DNA of 37,577 bases from Planctomycetota bacterium (GTDB lineage Bacteria > Planctomycetota > JAJSAM01 > JAJVHW01). A model generated the notes under the pieces. The model searched no databases. It was not told where the DNA came from and was given only the letters and a program-made list of their open reading frames with translations. Where the stretch lies: the NCBI GenBank assembly GCA_021414065.1, contig JAIOPE010000017.1:1-37577 (forward strand), read 5' to 3'. A program made the position numbers and the translations under genes. Of the stretch, positions 8,152 to 14,706 are shown piece after piece (positions within the stretch are counted from its first letter, which is position 1; each line of letters opens with the position of its first letter).

Positions 8152-8180
8152 TCCGGGTAGGGCCGAGTTCCGACGGCACG
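8152..8180 (-). repeat. Intergenic element, fragment D
   Basis: The plus-strand stretch GGGTAGGGCCGAGTTCCGAC followed by GGCAC matches the core of copy A (GAGGTAGGGACGAGTTCCGA then CGGTAC) with few differences. Only this core is recognisable; the flanks found in copies A-C are absent. It lies between divergent genes, about 40 bp upstream of the rlmI-like start, and keeps the orientation of the other copies. Given its short length, chance similarity is possible. Confidence 0.4.
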
Positions 8181-8287
8181 CCGACAGGTTCCGACCGAAC
8201 CGGCGCCCTACGACGTCGCCGACGCGCGGGCAGCCCGGGGGGATTCCGGGGCTCCGGGGCCCCGATGTCCGTCCAATGGGAGATCTC

Positions 8288-9916
8288 ATGAACGGCAGGC
8301 GTCGCATCCCGAGTGTCCAGCCCCGCGCGCGTCGCCGTCTCGGCGGCGCCGCGCTCGCGACCGCCCTGGCAGCCGCCTGCCTCGCTGGGTGCGCCACGAC
8401 ACAGGACGAGATCGCCGTTCGCGAGACGGGCGAGATCGTGGACGGGCTGCAGGCGAAGGTCCGCGCGGACCGGGACGCCGCGAAGGTAGCGTCCGCCGCC
8501 GCCGCGGAGCGGGCCGCCAGCGCGCCCCGCGCGCCCCGCGGGTCGGACGAGCCGGTCCCCGAGACGGTGAACCTGGCGGTCGCGCTGCGCGTCGCCGCGA
8601 AGCGGAATCGGAACATCCTGAGCGATCGCGAAGGGCTCGTGCTCGCTGCGATCTCGCTTCGCAACGCGCAGAACGCGATCGGGCCGCGGCTCACCGGGAC
8701 CATCCGGCACGCCCTCGCCGACACCGACACCACCGAAGGCACGGTGAGGGACTCAGTCGCTCTCGGGGCGACGATGACGCTCCCGACGGGCGCCGAGGCG
8801 TCGGTGACGGCCGACGCCTCGAAGTTCCGCGGGCTCGGCACCGGCGCCGACAGCGCGGGCGCGGCGTCGCTCACCGCGAAGCTGTCGCAGCCGCTCCTGC
8901 GCGGCGCGGGATACGACGCGACCCACGAGCAGTTGACGGACGCCGAGCGGCAGGCGCTCTACGACGTCCGGCAGTTCGACCTGACGCGTCAGGAACTCGC
9001 CCGGTCGGTGCAGGCGGCGTACTACGACATCGTCTCGCAGAAGCAGGTCGTCCGGAACCGCGGGGCGAAGCTCGAGAGCCTCGAGTTCCTGCGGAGACGC
9101 TCCGAGCGTCTGTTCGAGCTGGATCGCGTGAGCGAGGTGGACAAGTTCCGCGCCGCTCGCGAGTACCTGTCGGCCGAGAACGACCTCGTGGACGCGCGGC
9201 AGGAGCTGGATGCGCGGCTCGACCGGCTGAAGATCCTGCTCGGACTCGAGATGTCCGCCAAGCTCGACGTCGAAGAGACGATCCCGGAGCCGCGGAAGGT
9301 CGAGATGCAACTCGGGCCGGCGGTCGAGATCGCCCTCCTGAACCGGCTCGACCTGATGACCGCCCGCGACCAGGTCGAGGACGCCGAGCGCCGCGAGAGC
9401 ATCCGCGAGCGCGACGTGCTGCCGGACCTCCGACTCGACCTGACCGGCACGCGGGCGTCCGACGACGCCCACGGTGTCCGCGATCTGACGCCGCTCGCGC
9501 GGGACTCGTACGGCGCCGGGCTCTCGCTTGAGATCCCGTTCGACCGCGTTCGCGAACGCGGCGCGCTCCGCGCGGCCCGGATCGAAGTGTCCCGCGCCCG
9601 CCGCGACCTCTCGCTCACCGAAGACCGCGTGATCCTCGACGTCCGCGAAGCGCTCCGGAACCTGCGTTCGGCCGACAGCAGCTTGAAGATCCAGGAGCAG
9701 ATCACCGCGAGCGAGGAGAAGAACGTGAAGATCGCTCGCCTCCGCTTCGAGGAGGGGACGATCGGCAACCGCGACCTGACCGACGCGCTCTCCAACCTGG
9801 CGGATGCGCAGGACCGACTCGTGCGCGAGAAGGCCAAGACCGAAGTTGCGCGCCTTGGGCTGATGAAAGCCGTGGGCACGCTCACCATCGACGAGGACGG
9901 CACGTGGCGAGACTGA
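8288..9916 (+). CDS. TolC-family outer-membrane efflux lipoprotein
   Basis: From ATG 8288 the product has a basic n-region (MNGRRRIP), a hydrophobic core and the lipobox CLAGC with lipidated Cys35. The rest shows the TolC/OMF layout: two similar halves rich in long Ala/Leu/Arg/Glu helices, with the pairs QAAYYDIVSQKQ and DVREALRNLRSADSSL at matching places. Such proteins form the outer-membrane channel of tripartite pumps. The start 8288 is preferred over ATG 8276 because GGGAGA lies five bases before it. A charged linker of about 60 residues separates the lipobox from the first helix, longer than in many homologues. The gene leads an operon with adaptor, ATPase and permease genes; its 3' end overlaps the adaptor by 13 bases. 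Confidence 0.88.
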   Translation: MNGRRRIPSVQPRARRRLGGAALATALAAACLAGCATTQDEIAVRETGEIVDGLQAKVRADRDAAKVASAAAAERAASAPRAPRGSDEPVPETVNLAVALRVAAKRNRNILSDREGLVLAAISLRNAQNAIGPRLTGTIRHALADTDTTEGTVRDSVALGATMTLPTGAEASVTADASKFRGLGTGADSAGAASLTAKLSQPLLRGAGYDATHEQLTDAERQALYDVRQFDLTRQELARSVQAAYYDIVSQKQVVRNRGAKLESLEFLRRRSERLFELDRVSEVDKFRAAREYLSAENDLVDARQELDARLDRLKILLGLEMSAKLDVEETIPEPRKVEMQLGPAVEIALLNRLDLMTARDQVEDAERRESIRERDVLPDLRLDLTGTRASDDAHGVRDLTPLARDSYGAGLSLEIPFDRVRERGALRAARIEVSRARRDLSLTEDRVILDVREALRNLRSADSSLKIQEQITASEEKNVKIARLRFEEGTIGNRDLTDALSNLADAQDRLVREKAKTEVARLGLMKAVGTLTIDEDGTWRD

Positions 9917-11517
9917 CACACATCCGAGCCGGGCTCTTCGCCGGAGTGGTTTCGACGACGGCGCTGTTCGGCGTCGCTTCGCTCGTCGCCGGCTGTGGCG
10001 ACTCGGCATCGGCGCGTGCGCCGATCACCGACGCAGCGACGTTCCAGGTGACGAAGCGCGACGTGCGCGTGACCGTCACGGAGAAGGGCACGCTCAAGAC
10101 CGCGAATCAGGTGCTCGTCCGGCCGAAGATCCCGGGGCAGGCGAAGATCCTCTCGCTCGTGGACGAAGGCACGCAGGTCGCCGCCGGAGACGTCGTCTGC
10201 GAACTCGACCGCACCGAGATCCAGCGCGAGGTGCAGGACCTCGACAACAAGGTGATCGCGCTCCGCGGCGAGGTCACGGCGGCCGAGGCCGAACTGTCGA
10301 TCCAGTTGAGCGAGAACCTGAGCGACGTCCGCGACGCCGCGCTGAAGCACCACTTCGCACAGGTGGAGCTCGAGCGTTGGGAGAAGGGCGAGCGCGAGCA
10401 GGAGATGAGCAAGCGCGAGATCCGCGTGACGGAGGCCCAGTCGGAGCTGGCCCGCGCGAAGGATCGGTTCCTGCAGATGCCGGACCTGCTGAAGGAAGGC
10501 TTCGTCACGAAGGAGCAGGTCGAGGAGGAGCGCATCCGCATGGTCAAGGCGGAGAACGAACTCCACCTCGGCGTGCTCGATCGCGACACGTACAAGACCT
10601 ACACCGAGCCGAAGGACCGCGACCAGCGCCAGGCGGACGTCCGCAACGCGGAGCAGGAAGTCGAGCGAGCGAAGCAGCGCGCCGTGGCGCGCGAGGGGCA
10701 GCGGCGAAGCGCCGTCGATCGCCAGAAGAGCGAACTCTCGAACACCGAGGGGCGCCTGAAGGAGTCGCGCACGACGCTCGAGAACATGACGATCCGCGCG
10801 CCGTCGGCCGGGATCGTGCTCTACGGCGACGCCCGGAACCCGTGGGACGAGCGGCAGATCAAGGTGGGCGAGACCGTGTACGCAGGGCAGCCGTTTCTCA
10901 CGCTCCCCGACCTGAAGGACATGCTCGTCGTCGTCGCGATCCACGAGGCCGACATCGCCCGGGTGAAGCCGGGGCAGAAGGCGTACGTGAACGTCGAGTC
11001 CGCGCGCGAAGTCCAGCTCGAGGGCAAGGTCGCGCGGATCGCCGCCGTCGCCGCGCAGCAGAACATGCGTTGGTCCGACGGCGTGAAGCGGTTCAACGTG
11101 GAGGTCGCGATCGAAGGCGATCTCGCGAACGTGAAGCTGAAGCCCGGCCTCTCCGGCAAGGTCGAGATCCTGCTCGACGAGCTGAAGGGCGTCCTCGCGG
11201 TGCCGCAGCAGGCCGTGTTCGCGCAGCGCGGGAAGTTCCACGTCTTCCGGCGCGTCGGCGACGGCGCCGAACGTGCGCCCGTCGAGATCGATCAGGGCAA
11301 CTCGCAGTACGTCGTGATCAAGAGCGGCCTGTCCGACGGCGACCGCATTCTGCTCTACGACCCGGAGGCGGGCGGTGGCGCGGCAGTCGCCGACGACAAG
11401 GCCAAGGGCGGCGAGGCGCCCAAGGACGGGTCGAAGGAGGCGTACAAGGCGGGCGCAAACGGCGGCGGCAAGCCCGCGGGCGCGGGCGGCGGCGAGCGAC
11501 CGAAGAGCAAGCCGTGA
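9904..11517 (+). CDS. MacA-like periplasmic adaptor (HlyD/RND MFP family), lipoprotein
   Basis: Translation starts at GTG 9904, 13 bases inside the TolC-like gene. The N-terminus has a hydrophobic segment and a lipobox-like LVAGC with Cys31. The product then shows the membrane-fusion-protein order: a lipoyl half (VRPKIPGQAKILSLVDEGTQ), a long charged coiled-coil hairpin (about 100-285), the second lipoyl half (MTIRAPSAGIVLYG), a beta-barrel (VVAIHEADIARVKPGQKAYV) and a membrane-proximal domain (LAVPQQAVF). It should link the inner-membrane MacB-type transporter to the outer channel. The hairpin is longer than I expect for MacA. The last 45 residues form a Gly/Lys/Ala-rich disordered tail. Its genes for ATPase and permease follow directly. 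Confidence 0.9.
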   Translation: MARLTHIRAGLFAGVVSTTALFGVASLVAGCGDSASARAPITDAATFQVTKRDVRVTVTEKGTLKTANQVLVRPKIPGQAKILSLVDEGTQVAAGDVVCELDRTEIQREVQDLDNKVIALRGEVTAAEAELSIQLSENLSDVRDAALKHHFAQVELERWEKGEREQEMSKREIRVTEAQSELARAKDRFLQMPDLLKEGFVTKEQVEEERIRMVKAENELHLGVLDRDTYKTYTEPKDRDQRQADVRNAEQEVERAKQRAVAREGQRRSAVDRQKSELSNTEGRLKESRTTLENMTIRAPSAGIVLYGDARNPWDERQIKVGETVYAGQPFLTLPDLKDMLVVVAIHEADIARVKPGQKAYVNVESAREVQLEGKVARIAAVAAQQNMRWSDGVKRFNVEVAIEGDLANVKLKPGLSGKVEILLDELKGVLAVPQQAVFAQRGKFHVFRRVGDGAERAPVEIDQGNSQYVVIKSGLSDGDRILLYDPEAGGGAAVADDKAKGGEAPKDGSKEAYKAGANGGGKPAGAGGGERPKSKP

Positions 11518-11533
11518 AGGATCCGGGTTCAGC

Positions 11534-12286
11534 GTGAGTTCCCCCGCCTCCGAGATGCGCGGCGCGCCGGCCGTCGGTGCGGCCGACGCCGTGATCGACG
11601 CTACCGGCGTGCATCGTTGGTACGGCGAGGGCGACGCGCGCGTCGAGGTGCTGCGCGGCGTTTCGATGCGCGTCCTGCGCGGCGAGAAGGTCGCGATCAT
11701 GGGCGCGTCCGGCTCCGGCAAGTCCACGTTGCTCTCGATCCTCGGCTGCCTCGACCGCCCCGACGCCGGCGGCTACCGACTCGACGGCGTGGACGTGCTC
11801 CAACTCTCCGACGACGAGGTCTCGGACCTGCGCCTGCGTCGGATCGGCTTCATCTTCCAGGCCTTCCACCTCGTGCCGCAGTTGACGATCCTCGAGAACG
11901 CCGAGGTTCCGCTCTTCTACGCCGGTGTGCCGCTCCGCGAGCGCCACGACCGTGCGAAGTCGAAGCTCGAGCAGGTCGGGCTCGGGCACCGCCTGCACCA
12001 CCGTCCGAGTCAGCTCTCCGGCGGCGAACAGCAGCGCGCGGCGGTTGCGCGGTCGCTCGTCCTCGAACCTCCGCTCCTCCTCGCAGACGAACCGACGGGC
12101 AACCTCGACACGGAGAACGGCAAGGCCGTGCTCGCGCTCCTCGACCGCATCCACGCCGAAGGGCGCACGATCGTGATGGTGACGCACGATTCGGCGATCG
12201 CCGAGCGCGCCGACCGCACCGTCCACGTGCGCGACGGACTCATCGTCGACTCCGCCCACGCACCGGCGGGCAAGGCGACGGCATGA
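11534..12286 (+). CDS. ABC transporter ATP-binding protein, MacB/LolD type
   Basis: The product has Walker A GASGSGKST at residues 57-65, the Q-loop FIFQAFHLVPQ, the signature LSGGEQQR, Walker B LLLADEPT followed by the D-loop GNLD, and the switch histidine in VTHDS. The order and wording are those of MacB/LolD/FtsE-like ATPases. It powers the permease encoded next, mechanically driving export through the adaptor and TolC-like channel. GTG 11534 is chosen because AAGGA lies 11 bases upstream and the gap after the adaptor stop is only 16 bases; ATG 11555 is an in-frame alternative. It overlaps the permease start by four bases (ATGA). Unlike E. coli MacB, ATPase and permease are separate proteins. 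Confidence 0.92.
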   Translation: MSSPASEMRGAPAVGAADAVIDATGVHRWYGEGDARVEVLRGVSMRVLRGEKVAIMGASGSGKSTLLSILGCLDRPDAGGYRLDGVDVLQLSDDEVSDLRLRRIGFIFQAFHLVPQLTILENAEVPLFYAGVPLRERHDRAKSKLEQVGLGHRLHHRPSQLSGGEQQRAAVARSLVLEPPLLLADEPTGNLDTENGKAVLALLDRIHAEGRTIVMVTHDSAIAERADRTVHVRDGLIVDSAHAPAGKATA

Positions 12287-13566
12287 GCGCGCTCAACGTC
12301 ACCGCCGGCTTCGTCCAACTCGCCTTCCGGAATCTGCGCGGCTACAAGCTGCGGAGTTTCCTCACGACCCTCGGCGTCGTGTTCGGGATCGCGTCGGTCG
12401 TGACGATGCTCGCGATGGGGCGCGGCGCGAAGGAGGAGATCCTCCGCGAGATCGACAAACTCGGCATCCGCAACGTGATCATCACGAGCGTCAAGCCCGC
12501 CGAGACGAAAGGCGGCGCCGCGCAGCGCACGTGGGTCTCGGCGTACGGCCTGCGGTTCAAGGACCTGGACCACATTCTCGCGACCGTGCCCGGCATCGCC
12601 CGCGCGCTGCCGGTACACAGCTACGCGGAGCAGGCGTGGTTCGGGAGCCGCAAGGAAGACGTCGTCGTGCAGGGCGTCACGGCGGGGCACTTCGACGCCG
12701 TGAAACTCAAGGTGGCGATGGGGCGCGACATCACCGACGACGACAACCGGGTGCGTCGCGGCGTCTGCGTGGTGCACCTCGGACTGCTGCGCGCGCTCGG
12801 CTGGTTCGGCGATCCGATCGGGTTCCGGCTCCAGGTGGGCGAGCAGGTGTACGAGGTCGTCGGCATCCTCGAGGACGAAGAGTTCCGGGGCCTCGCGCGG
12901 CAGGCGCTTTCGTCGCCCGCGCCGAGCCAGGGCGAGGTCTACGCGCCCTACGACACCGTCATCACGCGCGTCGGGCTCATGTCGTACACGCGGCGGAGCG
13001 GTTCGTTCGAGGCGTCGAACGTCGAGATCAACACGGTGGTGGTCGAGGCCACCAACCAGGACGACGTGCTGGTCGTCTCGCGCATGCTCCGCACGCTGCT
13101 CGACAAGACGCACGACGTGAAGGACTGGGAGATCGTGGTGCCGCTGGAGCTTCTCGCCCAGCGCGAGAAGGCGCAGCGGGTGCTCGACGTCGCACTGCTC
13201 ACGATCGCCGGGATCTCGCTCCTGGTCGGCGGCATCGGGATCGCGAACATCATGCTCGCCACCGTCACCGAGCGCACGCGCGAGATCGGCGTGCGCCGGG
13301 CGATCGGCGCCAAGCGGCGTCACATCGTCGGCCAGTTCCTCACCGAGACGATCCTGCTCGCCGGCGCGGGAGGCATCCTCGGCGTCGGACTCGGATGGGT
13401 CGGCACGTTCATCGTCGGCCAGTTCACGCAGTGGGAGGCCCGGTTCACACCGGACGTCGCGCTCGTCGCGCTGGTGGTGTCGTGCGCCGTCGGCGTGATG
13501 TCGGGGATTCTCCCGGCGTGGCGCGCGAGCCGTCTCGACCCGATCCAGGCGCTCCGATATCAGTAG
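12283..13566 (+). CDS. MacB-like ABC transporter permease
   Basis: The 427-residue protein has one N-terminal membrane segment (FLTTLGVVFGIASVVTMLAM, about 24-43), a large periplasmic MacB_PCD domain, and three C-terminal segments in an FtsX domain (around LTIAGISLLVGGIGIANIML, ILLAGAGGILGVGLGWVG and VALVALVVSCAVGVMSGIL). The loop TERTREIGVRRAIGAKRRHI is the coupling helix typical of this family. The periplasmic domain should contact the adaptor encoded upstream. The substrate cannot be deduced; macrolides, peptides, lipopeptides and lipoproteins are all exported by relatives. ATG 12283 overlaps the ATPase stop as ATGA, so translation is coupled. This is the last gene of the efflux operon; a new promoter candidate follows. 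Confidence 0.92.
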   Translation: MSALNVTAGFVQLAFRNLRGYKLRSFLTTLGVVFGIASVVTMLAMGRGAKEEILREIDKLGIRNVIITSVKPAETKGGAAQRTWVSAYGLRFKDLDHILATVPGIARALPVHSYAEQAWFGSRKEDVVVQGVTAGHFDAVKLKVAMGRDITDDDNRVRRGVCVVHLGLLRALGWFGDPIGFRLQVGEQVYEVVGILEDEEFRGLARQALSSPAPSQGEVYAPYDTVITRVGLMSYTRRSGSFEASNVEINTVVVEATNQDDVLVVSRMLRTLLDKTHDVKDWEIVVPLELLAQREKAQRVLDVALLTIAGISLLVGGIGIANIMLATVTERTREIGVRRAIGAKRRHIVGQFLTETILLAGAGGILGVGLGWVGTFIVGQFTQWEARFTPDVALVALVVSCAVGVMSGILPAWRASRLDPIQALRYQ

Positions 13567-13580
13567 CGCCGGATCGCCGC

Positions 13581-13610
13581 TTGCGCTCCGTCCTCGCGGG
13601 TGACTAGAGT
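13581..13610 (+). promoter_or_regulatory. Sigma-70-like promoter for the small unknown gene
   Basis: TTGCGC (13581-13586) and TAGAGT (13605-13610) are separated by 18 bp. They would place the transcript start near 13617 and leave about 55 bases of leader before the ATG at 13672. The leader contains a GGCCC...GGGCC hairpin. The -10 box resembles the TAGATT proposed for the histone H1-like gene. Confidence 0.4.
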
Positions 13611-13671
13611 CGCGCAGGGGCCCTCGCACTCGTCGGGGGCCGGCCGTGTACTCCGACGGAAGGACGACGAC

Positions 13672-13992
13672 ATGTCGAACGCTGACTGGAAGATGATGAT
13701 GGTGCCGGTGGTGGACTCCCGGCTGCAGCCACCGATGCCGTGCGCGCGGCCGGTGAACGACCTGCTCGCGGAGGTCAGCGCAGCCGCGATGGCGGCGGGC
13801 ATGGCCCCGATCGTCCAGCTCGCGAACGCCTGCAGCAACACGCACGACGTCGTGCCCGTCGGCTTCCCGCAGTGCCGGACGCCGCAGCAGCACGTCAACT
13901 ACGTGGCGATCGCGTGGCAGTCGTCGGTCGGCACGGACAGCCCTGACTGGGGCCGCGTTCGCAACGCACTCGATCACTTCGGCGTTGACTGA
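13672..13992 (+). CDS. Small protein of unknown function
   Basis: From ATG 13672 the product is 106 residues, starting MSNADWKMMMVPVVDSRLQP. CGGAAGGA lies seven bases before this ATG and makes it a much better start than GTG 13600. There is no signal peptide and no membrane segment. Three cysteines (in MPCARP, NACSNT and PQCRTP) are not spaced like a metal site. The centre is Ala/Met-rich and probably helical (LLAEVSAAAMAAGMAPIVQL). The C-terminal part (QQHVNYVAIAWQS) may form a strand. I do not recognise the family. It lies between the efflux operon and the sigma factor gene on the same strand, with its own promoter candidate. It could belong functionally to either or to neither. Confidence 0.6.
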   Translation: MSNADWKMMMVPVVDSRLQPPMPCARPVNDLLAEVSAAAMAAGMAPIVQLANACSNTHDVVPVGFPQCRTPQQHVNYVAIAWQSSVGTDSPDWGRVRNALDHFGVD

Positions 13993-14088
13993 CGGCTGGC
14001 CGAGTCGCTGCACGGGGCGCGGACCCGCGACAGATCGGACGTGCTTCCGCGGCGAGCAGCCGTGTCGCTCCCTACGGACAAACGCGAG

Positions 14089-14706
14089 ATGCCCGACGTT
14101 CTCCCACCCCACCGCGACCCCGCCCGCTTCGACGACCTCGTCCTTGAAGTCGGCCCGGAGTCGCTCCTCGTGATGATCTCCCGCCAGATGGGCCCGGCCG
14201 CGCGCGCCCTCTGCGAACCAGAAGACGTATGGCAGGAGACGCTCGCGGCCGCGTGGCGCGACCGGGCGCAGCACGAGTGGACGGGGCTCCCCGTCTACCG
14301 CGCCTGGCTCGTGGCCATCGCGCGGAACCGAATTCAGGACGTGGTCCGCGCCGCCGGCGCTGCCAAGCGCGGCGGCGGCGCCGGCGCGGCCCGGTTCACC
14401 GATCTTCGCGGCCCCGGCAGCGGGTCGCTCTCCGACGCTCTTCCGGCCGGCTCCGTCACACCGAGCCGCGTGGCACATCACAACGAGCGTGCGCGGATCA
14501 TGGTCGCAGCGCTCGAGAGCCTGCCCGCGGACGTCGAACCGATCGTTCGGATGCACCTCTTCGAGGAGCGGACGATGGAGGACATCTCGGCCGACCTCGG
14601 CCTCGGCGTCTCGGCGGCGTGGCATCGCTTCCGGAAGGGCGTGGCGCTCTACCGAGATGCTCTGAAGAGCTTGATGACGCGCGGTTCGGACTCCGGCGGC
14701 CCGTGA
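14089..14706 (+). CDS. ECF-type RNA polymerase sigma factor
   Basis: The product has a sigma-2 region with CEPEDVWQETLAAAWRD and YRAWLVAIARNRIQDVVR, the usual acidic and aromatic core-binding and -10 recognition stretch. An extended Gly/Ser-rich linker follows. Sigma-4 comes next, with LPADVEPIVRMHLFEE and the helix-turn-helix ISADLGLGVSAAWHRFRKG. It has the short two-domain form of extracytoplasmic-function sigma factors. No anti-sigma gene is adjacent; instead the gene overlaps a kinase gene by four bases (GTGA). This matches the planctomycete pattern of ECF sigma factors linked to Ser/Thr kinases, in which phosphorylation probably replaces anti-sigma control. ATG 14089 is preferred, giving 205 residues; GTG 14062 or 14041 are possible longer starts with no better ribosome-binding site. 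Confidence 0.88.
   Translation: MPDVLPPHRDPARFDDLVLEVGPESLLVMISRQMGPAARALCEPEDVWQETLAAAWRDRAQHEWTGLPVYRAWLVAIARNRIQDVVRAAGAAKRGGGAGAARFTDLRGPGSGSLSDALPAGSVTPSRVAHHNERARIMVAALESLPADVEPIVRMHLFEERTMEDISADLGLGVSAAWHRFRKGVALYRDALKSLMTRGSDSGGP

Noticed and set aside
650..8180. ECF-type promoter (GGAAC...CGTC) inside the intergenic element
   Set aside because: GGAACT and CGTC occur in copy A, but only 11 bp lie between them instead of about 16, and copies B and C lack GGAAC.
9022..11727. A 901-codon open frame antisense to the efflux genes
   Set aside because: It is opposite genes with full motif sets, has Arg/Leu/Ala-biased content without motifs, and arises from the high GC content. Similar long antisense frames at 12010-14625, 18987-21335, 21510-23633 and 24280-26439 were dropped for the same reason.
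13600..13671. Upstream GTG start for the small unknown protein
   Set aside because: It would place the proposed promoter's -10 box inside the coding region and has no ribosome-binding site; ATG 13672 does.
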